Below, in pieces: positions 39,187-47,274 of a DNA stretch of 64,000 nt (position 1 is its first letter; every line of letters begins with the position of its first letter). Source of the stretch: Elusimicrobiota bacterium. GTDB lineage: Bacteria > Elusimicrobiota > Elusimicrobia > Elusimicrobiales > Elusimicrobiaceae. The position numbers were made by a program, and so were the translations under genes. The DNA lies in the NCBI GenBank assembly GCA_009778915.1, contig WRFH01000001.1, positions 372,001-436,000 on the forward strand, read 5' to 3'. A model generated the notes under the pieces. That model searched no databases and was not told where the DNA came from. It saw only the letters and a list, made by a program, of their open reading frames with translations.

Positions 39187-39870
39187 TCAGGGGAGGCGCA
39201 GGAAGGCTACTACGAGGCCGTAAATTTCCGGCATTTCTTTACTTTTGGTGTGTTTGGCGCCGTCTCTTAATATTACGCCGTCTTTGAGAAACGAGACTTT
39301 CCTTATGCAGTATTTGGAATCAATTTTTAACAGCGCGGTTTTGCCGTCGCTGACTTTCTCCGTCGGGTTTATTATCGCGTATTCGCCTTTTGACGCGCCG
39401 GAAAAAACTTTGTCGTCGCCTATTTTAAAAGCGAAAGGCTGTTTATCGTCAAGGTTTTCAAACAAAAGCGGCAGATAGCCGTCCGACGAATAAAAAGGCA
39501 GGTCAAAAAAGCTGCCGCGGACGACGTCTCTTATCGGTATATGTTTTGCGCGCGGATAGCGGCCGGGCTCGTACGGGGCCGCGGCGTCGCGTACTCCGCC
39601 GGCGCCTTCCGCTCCGGAAATACTGTTGTAGAGCACGCTGTGCTTCTGCGCCAGAATTTCAGATGGGCATGGATGGTCGTCCTGAAAATAAGCAACCGGC
39701 ACGCCGAACTCTTTGGCAAGCCGGCGTTTGCTGTCCATACTGGGGTTTATGCGGCCGCGCGCCCACTGTGAAATTACGCTTGAATTTAACAGCCCCAGTT
39801 TTTTAGTAAGCTCCACTTTTGTAAGGCCTTTTTCTTTCCTCAGCTTTTCTATCTTTTCTCCGACTTTCAT
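39187..39870 (-). CDS. XRE-family HTH regulator with C-terminal S24/LexA-like domain
   Basis: HTH MKVGEKIEKLRKEKGLTKVELTKKLGLLNSSVISQWARGRINPS; C-terminal AFKIGDDKVFSGASKGEYAIINP...GKTALLKIDSKYCIRKV...IYGLVVAFLRL. Confidence 0.82.
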   Translation of the reverse strand: MKVGEKIEKLRKEKGLTKVELTKKLGLLNSSVISQWARGRINPSMDSKRRLAKEFGVPVAYFQDDHPCPSEILAQKHSVLYNSISGAEGAGGVRDAAAPYEPGRYPRAKHIPIRDVVRGSFFDLPFYSSDGYLPLLFENLDDKQPFAFKIGDDKVFSGASKGEYAIINPTEKVSDGKTALLKIDSKYCIRKVSFLKDGVILRDGAKHTKSKEMPEIYGLVVAFLRLP

Positions 39871-39940
39871 AAACTCCCTCGGTTTTTTAAATTTCTAAAA
39901 TAATCGTATCAGTATTTTAACATATTTTTGGCAATAAAAC

Positions 39941-39969
39941 TTGACAGATTTTAATATATCTGATAAAAT
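39941..39969 (+). promoter_or_regulatory. Consensus-like promoter for rightward cassette
   Basis: TTGACA-17 bp-TAAAAT. Confidence 0.85.
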
Positions 39970-39987
39970 CGTATCAGATTTGATACG
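39958..39987. promoter_or_regulatory. Overlapping palindromic operators for the XRE/S24 regulator
   Basis: ATCTGATA-N6-TATCAGAT (39958-39979) and CGTATCA-GATT-TGATACG (39970-39987), straddling -10; extra CGTATCAG half at 39904. Confidence 0.75.
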
Positions 39988-40020
39988 GTTTTTCAAACCG
40001 TTCATTTCTTAAACGGCCGG

Positions 40021-40137
40021 GTTCCGCGGGTTAAGCCCGCGCAACGGAAACGCGCGCGGGCGAGACGGCTCTCCCAACCCCCGTTCCGCCTTCGGCGGCG
40101 GGGCGCCGCAAAAAAAGCGGCAACCACCCCGCGGAAC
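40021..40137 (+). ncRNA. Candidate structured leader RNA / ncRNA
   Basis: Closing stem GTTCCGCGGG (40021-40030)/CCCGCGGAAC (40128-40137); internal GCCCGCGC/GCGCGGGC, CCGCC-TTCG-GCGG and GCCGC-A7-GCGGC helices. Confidence 0.6.
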
Positions 40138-40163
40138 TTTTGGCCTTAAACGAGAGGGTTTAA

Positions 40164-40478
40164 ATGGAGGACAAATGCTTAAAAAAGGATAATAAAAAAA
40201 TCTCTTCCGGGGCGGATTTATATTTTTTTATCCATGACATGCTTGAAAAAAGGGAAGACCTTATGCCCCTTGTTCGTGAGTTTGAGGAAATTGACGCGAC
40301 GATTAAAAAATATTTTACCGGCGCGCCCAATTTTATAATAGGCCGTTACAGCGTTTGCGGGAAATGGGTTGAAAGAGACGTTGTGAAAGTGCCGCCTAAA
40401 GAGCTGAAAAAATATACGAAAAAAGAAAGGGTTTGGCAGATTGAAATAGCAACCACGGGTTTAAAAGGAGACTACTAA
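40164..40478 (+). CDS. Unrecognised small protein 1 (104 aa)
   Basis: ORF following GAGAGG RBS; ATG overlap with next ORF (TAATGG). Confidence 0.7.
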   Translation: MEDKCLKKDNKKISSGADLYFFIHDMLEKREDLMPLVREFEEIDATIKKYFTGAPNFIIGRYSVCGKWVERDVVKVPPKELKKYTKKERVWQIEIATTGLKGDY

Positions 40479-40891
40479 TGGACTACTTGAGCACAAGATG
40501 GTTTTTAGTAAAAAAATTAAGCGATGATAAAATAAAAATTTTTCATTCTCTTGAAACTGCGGCTTTTAACTACGCCGCGCGCGCGCGGAAGACTTATAAG
40601 GCGGATAAAGTCACTCCGCCGCTGTGGTGGCAGAGCGCGAGTGCTTTTTTGTGGGCCGAGGCCGGTTTCTATAAATACTGCGCCCGCGGAAATTACGTCA
40701 GAGAAATAGATTTTTTTGCCGCCTTTGTAAGAAACGCTTTGCCGGGCATCGGGGTTGTTCCGGCGGAACTTTTCGGCAGCATAAAACTTATGCATCAGTG
40801 CGATTTGCTTGTCAGAACGCTTCCTTATACTAATCATTTGACCACCTTAAGCAGTACCTCACTACCCTCCTCCCAGAGAACACTGGCATAA
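40478..40891 (+). CDS. Unrecognised small protein 2 (137 aa)
   Basis: ORF coupled to upstream gene, RBS AAAAGGAG; ends just before terminator. Confidence 0.65.
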   Translation: MDYLSTRWFLVKKLSDDKIKIFHSLETAAFNYAARARKTYKADKVTPPLWWQSASAFLWAEAGFYKYCARGNYVREIDFFAAFVRNALPGIGVVPAELFGSIKLMHQCDLLVRTLPYTNHLTTLSSTSLPSSQRTLA

Positions 40892-40898
40892 AAAATAA

Positions 40899-40928
40899 GG
40901 GGACGCTTTAAGCGTCCCCTTGTTTTTT
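40899..40928 (+). terminator. Rho-independent terminator
   Basis: GGGGACGCTTtAAGCGTCCCC followed by TTGTTTTTT. Confidence 0.85.
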
Positions 40929-41031
40929 ATGACGTCTGAGGCGCGGGATGTTCCCAGGTCGTTTGCCGCTCCGCCGCTTTCGGTCGACTGGCCGAAGAAA
41001 TTTTTTTGGGGCACCCCGCGGCATAACGGCA

Positions 41032-41068
41032 TAAAAAAACCCGCGCTTTTGGGCGCGGGTTTTTTACT
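41032..41068. terminator. Terminator for minus-strand OMP gene
   Basis: AAAAAAACCCGCGCttttGGGCGCGGGTTTTTT. Confidence 0.85.
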
Positions 41069-41078
41069 GCATGAGAAA

Positions 41079-42296
41079 CTACTTGGTGTTAAAGGCGTAC
41101 TTAAATGACAGTCCTATAAAATGGCTGGCGCCGTTGGTGTACTTTATCGGCGCGCCCGAGTTCGTTACGCCGGATAAATCGCTGCCGGCAAGATACGAAT
41201 AAGACGCGTCCAAGCCCCATACTCCGGTATTGTAACCCGCGCCGACGCTGAAAATATTTCTGTCGTCGACCGGCACAATCGTATCCATATGATTGGGATT
41301 TATCGGGCTGCCGTCGTAGACGTAGCCGGCTCTGACCGCCCAGTTGTTGTCCAGTTTATACTCGCCGCCGATATTGAAACGCGCGGCGTCCGTATAATTT
41401 TTCTGGTCTGCTACCGTGACAGGCAGGTTTTTATAATCTATTACTATAGCGTCGTATTTAGTCCAGAAGGTGCCGGTGATGCCGCCTTCAAGAACGAGTT
41501 TTGACGTCGGGCGGTATGAAATGCCGGCGGTAATGGAATCCGGTAAAGTCACTTTTCCGCGCGCGTCGCCCGAAGGAAGCGGGCCACCGTTGCCGCTTAC
41601 GCTGCCGTTTAAGTCCTGGCTCATTTGTGATTTATACGTCACGCCCAGAGCCCATTTGTCCGCCCAGTCAGGCTTGTATAAAAGGCCGACATTTCCGCCG
41701 AGGGACCAGCCTTTTCCGCTGATTTCCGGGTTGCCCATACCGAGGGGGGAGAATAAAAGGCTTTCAGAGAAATCCAAATACATAACCTCAAGACCGGCGG
41801 ACAGAGAGAGTTCGTCCGTGGCTTTAAAAGCCAGCACGGGCGCGAAAGAGTATGAGGTAAGGCTCACTTTATACGCTTCGCCTGCGGCGTACGCCCAGCT
41901 TGAGTAATCCTGATATTTCCCGGCGAGGCCGAAACGCGAGAACGCGCCGAAACCGAACGTAAACCTGTCGCTCAGTTTATGCGTGAAGTAAAGGTTGGGC
42001 AGTATAAACGACTGGTCTTCCAAATCTCTTGACATGCCGTTAATCGTCGTAGTGGCTCTCGGCAGAACCGCGGTGGCGCCCAGCTGCAGCTGCGTGCCGT
42101 CCAGTTCCGTAATAAGAGCGGGGTTCATGGCTATGGACGCGGGTTCCGCGTCATTTGCCATGACCGAACCGCCCATCGCGTTGCCGCGCGCGCTGAATTC
42201 ATAAAGGGCAAAACCCGCGCCCTGCACAGCGGTTGCTGCTGTGAATACTGCCAAAACAAACAACATTTTTAACAGCTTTGATGTGTTTTCTCTCAT
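41079..42296 (-). CDS. OmpP1/FadL/TodX-family outer membrane protein
   Basis: AGFALYEFSARGNAMGGSVMANDAEPASIAMNPALI; C-terminal FIGLSFKYAFNTK. Confidence 0.9.
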   Translation of the reverse strand: MRENTSKLLKMLFVLAVFTAATAVQGAGFALYEFSARGNAMGGSVMANDAEPASIAMNPALITELDGTQLQLGATAVLPRATTTINGMSRDLEDQSFILPNLYFTHKLSDRFTFGFGAFSRFGLAGKYQDYSSWAYAAGEAYKVSLTSYSFAPVLAFKATDELSLSAGLEVMYLDFSESLLFSPLGMGNPEISGKGWSLGGNVGLLYKPDWADKWALGVTYKSQMSQDLNGSVSGNGGPLPSGDARGKVTLPDSITAGISYRPTSKLVLEGGITGTFWTKYDAIVIDYKNLPVTVADQKNYTDAARFNIGGEYKLDNNWAVRAGYVYDGSPINPNHMDTIVPVDDRNIFSVGAGYNTGVWGLDASYSYLAGSDLSGVTNSGAPIKYTNGASHFIGLSFKYAFNTK

Positions 42297-42427
42297 ACTT
42301 CTCCTTGTTACGCGGCGGACGCCGCGGAAGTTTTTTGCTTACCTTTAATATTATACCTTTTTTTGGAAAAAGTATAATTTTACGTCTTAGAAACTGTTTA
42401 AAAAAAGTAAAATTTTATTGACAAAAA

Positions 42428-42452
42428 TCCCCCGCGGTTAAAAAGCGGGGGA
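42428..42452 (-). terminator. Rho-independent terminator
   Basis: TCCCCCGC...GCGGGGGA with flanking A/T run. Confidence 0.8.
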
Positions 42453-42455
42453 AAA

Positions 42456-43109
42456 TTATTTTGCCAAATCTTTAAGTTTGTTGGAAGCGAAAGCGCTGAA
42501 ATAAGTCTTAGGAAAACGCGCGGCCATAATTTTGTAATTTTCAACCGCGGCGTCTTTTCTGCCGGCAAGTTCCTGGCTTAACGCGAGCGTCAGGTAAGCC
42601 TGCGGCAGCGCAAAGTTGTTCGGGTACTGCGCCAGAAAATCAGAGGCGGTTTTGACGGAATCGTCAAATTTTCCGGCCGCCTGATAAGCCGCCGCCAGCG
42701 AAAGCTGCGCTATGGCCGCAAGTTCTTTGTTTTGCGCGGAAGTAAGTTCTTTAAAAACGGGTATGCTTTTGGCGTAATCCCCGGCGTTATAAAGCGCGTC
42801 CGCCTTGAAATATTGCGCGTAAAGCGCGGCGTCCGTGCCGGGATATTTGGCGGGCACACCGTCGAGCGCATTCTGGTCCCCTGTCATTACCGCCGTGGCC
42901 AGTTCTTTCCAGGAATTTTCTTTTATTTGTGATTTTCTTACTTCAAAAAAAAGCGCGCCGGCCGCTATTATTACAACTATTATTATGACGGCAAGCACCG
43001 CTTTTGTGTTGGCTTTTACAAAACTGTAAAGTTTGATGAGAGCGCCGGTTATATAATCGTGCTCGTAGTGGTTTATTGGTTTTTCAACCGGGTGTATTTT
43101 TTGAACCAT
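42456..43109 (-). CDS. Membrane-anchored TPR protein (YfgM-like)
   Basis: N-terminal TM AVLAVIIIVVIIAAGALFF followed by TPRs. Confidence 0.75.
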   Translation of the reverse strand: MVQKIHPVEKPINHYEHDYITGALIKLYSFVKANTKAVLAVIIIVVIIAAGALFFEVRKSQIKENSWKELATAVMTGDQNALDGVPAKYPGTDAALYAQYFKADALYNAGDYAKSIPVFKELTSAQNKELAAIAQLSLAAAYQAAGKFDDSVKTASDFLAQYPNNFALPQAYLTLALSQELAGRKDAAVENYKIMAARFPKTYFSAFASNKLKDLAK

Positions 43110-43213
43110 ATTTTAAATTATATAAAAATAAAGCTTTTTCCGCTTACGCGGAATTAAAAACCGCGCGGAAACTGGTTTTTTGCAGTGTTTGTACAAAACG
43201 GCTTTCCGATTTT

Positions 43214-43259
43214 CGCAAAAAATTTCACGTCTGAGACCAACATAGCCTTTTTAGTTATT
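43214..43259 (+). promoter_or_regulatory. Conserved promoter-upstream block, copy 1
   Basis: 46 bp, 44/46 identical to 44041-44086, same 63 nt spacing to GTG start; aligned -10 TATAAT at 43282. Confidence 0.8.
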
Positions 43260-43322
43260 TTAGATTAAGTTTTTTTGGGTTTATAATATAAGTGTGATTT
43301 TACGCTTATAAAGGAGGTTTTT

Positions 43323-43904
43323 GTGAAAAGAATACTAAAACTTTTTATGTTTGCCGCACTGTTTTTTTGCGCCGCTCTGGTTTACGCGCAGAGCAACGAT
43401 TATTACGCCTGCCGTTGCAGGCAGTGGAACGGGAGCAATTTGTCGTCTCTGGGAGTGGCGCTTAATACGTGCTGCTCTTTAAAGCAGAGCGGGTATAACG
43501 TGGGCACAAACTTTACAGGTGGCGGTACGGTGGTGGGAACACAGTCTGGCGCAAACGTTACCTGCGGCTGTACTCCTAATTCCAAACAGCCGTGCGGAAC
43601 TTGCGGAATGCAGACTTGCAGCAGCTCCGGCAGCTGGGGCAGCTGCGTAGAAACGCCAAGACCAAACACCAGGCAAGACTGCTCTGACTGCGGCGTACAG
43701 ACCACAACGGCAACATGTAATCCGTCTGCGGCTACATGGACGCTGGGAAGCTGGAGTTCTTGTACCGGATATTACATCATGCGGACAATTTGCTGTGGCA
43801 CAACGACTGACACTCAATGTAAAGCCATGGGTTCCGCAAACTACCCGCCCGCCTGTACTAACTGCTCGGGTAATCAATATATAAAAATTGATCCGGCGGC
43901 TTAA
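43323..43904 (+). CDS. Exported Cys-rich protein (paralog 3)
   Basis: GTG start after AAGGAGG; signal peptide; NDYYACRCRQWNGSNLSSLGVALNTCC; CGTCGMQTCSSSGSWGSC modules. Confidence 0.78.
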   Translation: MKRILKLFMFAALFFCAALVYAQSNDYYACRCRQWNGSNLSSLGVALNTCCSLKQSGYNVGTNFTGGGTVVGTQSGANVTCGCTPNSKQPCGTCGMQTCSSSGSWGSCVETPRPNTRQDCSDCGVQTTTATCNPSAATWTLGSWSSCTGYYIMRTICCGTTTDTQCKAMGSANYPPACTNCSGNQYIKIDPAA

Positions 43905-43935
43905 AAAGTATCTTATTCTTAACTGTTGAAAGCAA

Positions 43936-43977
43936 TAAAACACCGGCATCCGCAAAAAGCAGACGCCGGTGTTTTTT
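43936..43977 (+). terminator. Rho-independent terminator
   Basis: ACACCGGC...GCCGGTGT then T6. Confidence 0.8.
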
Positions 43978-44040
43978 GTTCCGATAAATAATTTTTTTTC
44001 CAAAATCTCTTACATAATAAAAATCGCTATTCCTTTTTTT

Positions 44041-44086
44041 CGCAAAAATTTTCACGTCTGAGAACAACATAGCCTTTTTAGTTATT
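44041..44086 (+). promoter_or_regulatory. Conserved promoter-upstream block, copy 2
   Basis: See 43214-43259; aligned -10 TAGAAT at 44109. Confidence 0.8.
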
Positions 44087-44149
44087 ATGGATTACGTATT
44101 TTATGGTTTAGAATATAAGAGTAATTCCAGGATTATTAAGGAGGTTTTT

Positions 44150-44938
44150 GTGAAAAAAATAATAAATTTAGTGTTTGCGGCAGTTTTGTTTATGGTTGCG
44201 GCAGCATATTCTGTTTCTGTTTACGCCGCATGCAGTGACAATTATCATGCGTGCCGCTGTAAACAGTATACCGGCGGTAATTTTAGTTCATTAGGAGTTG
44301 GTTCTCTTAATGACTGCTGCACTTACAGGCAACAAGGCTGTGATGTAGGAACTTCATTTTTTACAGGGACAGGGCTGACGTTTGACAGCGCCAGCGGTAA
44401 GTGTAAGACGCCTTGCCCGTCTTCATGTTCCTCTGGACAAAGCAGAAATACATCCGTCAGTTTTTCAGATGACGGCTCCTGTTGTATTACTAAAACGCCT
44501 TGTTCAAATTTCTGGAGTACCAAAAAAGTAGGGCTGGTAACTACCCCCATATGCAACGCCCCGGGCGAGTATCCGTCTGATTGGATTCCAAACCAGTCCT
44601 GCGCGTATCTTGAAGACGGCTGCGACTGCTGCCAGCCCGGCGGCGGCAGCAGTTACTGTACTAATAATATGATATCTTCCGCGGCCAATGTATGCAGCGA
44701 ATACGGGACAAGCAGTACCCAGTGCATATGCGCCAACGGCAACCAGAAACAATGCGCCGGGGCAATTTACGGCCCCGTCGGCACAACGCCTGAAACCCAA
44801 TGTATTCAGAACGGGGCCACATACCCGTATTGCAACTGCACGAATTTTACAAGCTATTGGTACGGCGCGAGGCCGAACTGGCAGGATATGGCCTGCATAG
44901 GTCTTCCGGCCAAATGCACGTCGTCTGGAACAAATTGA
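44150..44938 (+). CDS. Exported Cys-rich protein (paralog 4)
   Basis: GTG start after AAGGAGG (ORF-track ATG 44087 lies upstream of the -10); NYHACRCKQYTGGNFSSLGVGSLNDCC and CSSGQSRNTSVSFSDDGSCC. Confidence 0.78.
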   Translation: MKKIINLVFAAVLFMVAAAYSVSVYAACSDNYHACRCKQYTGGNFSSLGVGSLNDCCTYRQQGCDVGTSFFTGTGLTFDSASGKCKTPCPSSCSSGQSRNTSVSFSDDGSCCITKTPCSNFWSTKKVGLVTTPICNAPGEYPSDWIPNQSCAYLEDGCDCCQPGGGSSYCTNNMISSAANVCSEYGTSSTQCICANGNQKQCAGAIYGPVGTTPETQCIQNGATYPYCNCTNFTSYWYGARPNWQDMACIGLPAKCTSSGTN

Positions 44939-44950
44939 TTGGTTATTTAA

Positions 44951-44984
44951 ACCGGCCTCCCGCCAAACGGCGGGAGGCCGGTTT
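44951..44984 (+). terminator. Terminator between convergent genes
   Basis: ACCGGCCTCCCGCCaaacGGCGGGAGGCCGGTTTT. Confidence 0.85.
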
Positions 44985-45010
44985 TAAATTATTACGCCGT
45001 CTTATATTTA

Positions 45011-46150
45011 CTACAGGCCGGCGGTATCTTTGCGCGCGGTATTAACGTTGCCCGTGGTATTTCTTTTTTGGTATTCGTTGGCGATATTCTGCGCCGTTTG
45101 TCCGGAGGCCGTCCCTTTCAGATAATTGTAAGCCGCGGACGAAATATTATTTTTGACAAACTCCTGTAATTGCGCGTCGGGCATTCTGCCGAATTTGGCC
45201 TCAAAAGCGCGCTGGTCGTTTTCATTTACAAATATTTGCGGGATATTGAGAACTTTCCGGGCTATTGCGGCAGTCTGCGGCTGGAATTTAACTTTCAAAA
45301 TATAATATTCCCCGTTGCTTATCGGTTTATCGCCCTGGTCAAGTTTATAAAAGCCGCCGTCATAGAACATACTCAGGTCTATTACCATAAGCTCCGGATA
45401 CCCGCTGCTGTTTAAGCCGACAAGATAATCATAATCTCTTTTATTGACAAGAAAAGTTCCTTTCTTGTCCAGCATCAGAACGGGCTTTGTTTTTTGCATC
45501 TTGTTATAAGATATCACCGTGTATGCGTTGGGGAAATTTGTAATCTGCTGTTTCGGCTGCGACGGCGAAAGATTGTAATAAGCGGTTTTGGAGTAATCGA
45601 ATATGGCTTTTCCCAAAGCATTTGCCAAAGCCTGGTCGCTCAGTTTATAGTTAAAAGTTTTTTCAAAATCCTTTTTATCGCTTTTGTCCGCTTTGTCCGA
45701 AAATATTTTCGGATAGGTAAGGCTGCTTTTGGCCTTTTGCACGGTCGCGTATTTGAACGGAACTTTTAAAATATAAAAGTCATCCGTAAGCGGTTTTAAT
45801 TCGTTGCGGGAGTAGATTAAATATTGAGTACCTAACATACTCAAGTCCAATTCGTATTGGTCTGATATATTCATAGGATTGCCATTTGCCATTGAAGCCA
45901 CGCGGTCTTTATCAAAATCATCAAAAGCTTTTTTGGATATAAGCACGCTGCCGCCGGCATCGTCGGTATCAATTATTAATACGTCAATGCCTGCGGGCGA
46001 GCGGAAATGGTACGTTGTTTTATTCTCCGTGTCCGGTATGTTGTTTGTATAATAATATTTAAGTTTGGTGTAAGCGTTTGGCATGCCCGCCGCGCATATC
46101 GCGGGCAGAAGCAGAAAAGCAACAAAAGCGGCGGCTGAAAATTTTTTCAT
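45011..46150 (-). CDS. Exported hypothetical protein with two copies of an unrecognised domain
   Basis: Signal peptide; internal repeats NAYTKLKYYY...YPKIFSDKAD... and NAYTVISYNK...IPQIFVNENDQ... Confidence 0.72.
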   Translation of the reverse strand: MKKFSAAAFVAFLLLPAICAAGMPNAYTKLKYYYTNNIPDTENKTTYHFRSPAGIDVLIIDTDDAGGSVLISKKAFDDFDKDRVASMANGNPMNISDQYELDLSMLGTQYLIYSRNELKPLTDDFYILKVPFKYATVQKAKSSLTYPKIFSDKADKSDKKDFEKTFNYKLSDQALANALGKAIFDYSKTAYYNLSPSQPKQQITNFPNAYTVISYNKMQKTKPVLMLDKKGTFLVNKRDYDYLVGLNSSGYPELMVIDLSMFYDGGFYKLDQGDKPISNGEYYILKVKFQPQTAAIARKVLNIPQIFVNENDQRAFEAKFGRMPDAQLQEFVKNNISSAAYNYLKGTASGQTAQNIANEYQKRNTTGNVNTARKDTAGL

Positions 46151-46360
46151 ATTTCCTCCATGTAGATATACCTACCACTATTATAACACTAAATACGGTA
46201 TTGTAAAGGGGGTTTAAAATTTGCTGTCCGAAACGGTGTTAATACCTATGTATATGCGTTTAAAGTTAAGATTTAGTTTATGGCGTAAAACCTTCCCAGG
46301 ATTACGGCTGGGGAGATTTTTTATAAAATATTCCGCTTCAGTATTTTCCGGCGTATTTCT

Positions 46361-46978
46361 TTAGTTGGTTTTAGCGGCTGCGTTCTGCGCGTCCGGCAGC
46401 AGTGAGCCGTCGCCGGGAAGTTCTTTAAAATACTTGTCCATGCCGCTTTTCAGAGTTTCCATTTTCGCGTCGTGTTTAGGCGGCTTATATTGGAAAGTGT
46501 CTTTAAACACGCCGGCGTCATTTTTGTCCGTAAATATTTTCGGATAAACAAGAGCTTTGGCGTTTTCGGAAATCTCCGCGGAAAAATCAGCTTTAAAAAT
46601 GCAGAACCCCTCACCTATGTCTTTACACTCTTCGCCGTTCATAAAGTAGTAGTCATGCAGTTGGTTGGGCAATATCAGGTTGATTTTAGGCGACACGCTT
46701 GAAATTTTACCTTCGTCGGCGTCCTTTTTCGAATTCTCATAAGATTTCAGCAAATCTTCATAATCTTTAGTTTTTACCAGCACAAACCCCCGGTTATCTA
46801 GAAGCAGAACCGGTTTTGAAATAAAACGATGCAGCTTACGCATGCCGCGGGCGGTATCCTTCGGGTTTGTCGTATAGTTATAAATTATTTCAGTATAAAC
46901 GTCGGGCAGGACCTGCTTAGCAAAAATAAGCGGCGCGGCCGCCAGCATAAACGCGGATAAAATAAACAGTTTTTTCAT
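46361..46978 (-). CDS. Exported hypothetical protein with one copy of same domain
   Basis: VYTEIIYNYTTN...KPVLLLDNRGFVLVKTKDY...YPKIFTDKNDAGVFKDTFQYKPP. Confidence 0.72.
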   Translation of the reverse strand: MKKLFILSAFMLAAAPLIFAKQVLPDVYTEIIYNYTTNPKDTARGMRKLHRFISKPVLLLDNRGFVLVKTKDYEDLLKSYENSKKDADEGKISSVSPKINLILPNQLHDYYFMNGEECKDIGEGFCIFKADFSAEISENAKALVYPKIFTDKNDAGVFKDTFQYKPPKHDAKMETLKSGMDKYFKELPGDGSLLPDAQNAAAKTN

Positions 46979-46996
46979 ATTTCCTCCAATAAAGTG

Positions 46997-47263
46997 CTAT
47001 CTGCGCCGTCCGTCGCCGCGGCGGCCTCCGTCTTCATCTCTGGCCCCGTCTACCACGACGGGTACGTCCACGACCGGCTCAAAAAGCGGGTCCATTACCG
47101 GCTCAACCTCCGTCTCGATAACCGGCGACACGACAGGCTCTGTCACAATGTCTTTTTCTACAATCTGCCCGTTGGGTTTTTTAATAATTTCTTCCGTGAC
47201 CGGCGGGTTTACCACGCAGCCCGTTAAAATAACCCCGAACAATATTACGTACAATAATTTCAT
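46997..47263 (-). CDS. Small lipoprotein with acidic Val/Pro repeats and Arg-rich tail
   Basis: Lipobox VILTGCVV; VTEPVVSPVIETEVEPVMDPLFEPVVDVPVVV; RRGDGRRR end. Confidence 0.65.
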   Translation of the reverse strand: MKLLYVILFGVILTGCVVNPPVTEEIIKKPNGQIVEKDIVTEPVVSPVIETEVEPVMDPLFEPVVDVPVVVDGARDEDGGRRGDGRRR

Positions 47264-47274
47264 GTTACCCCCTT

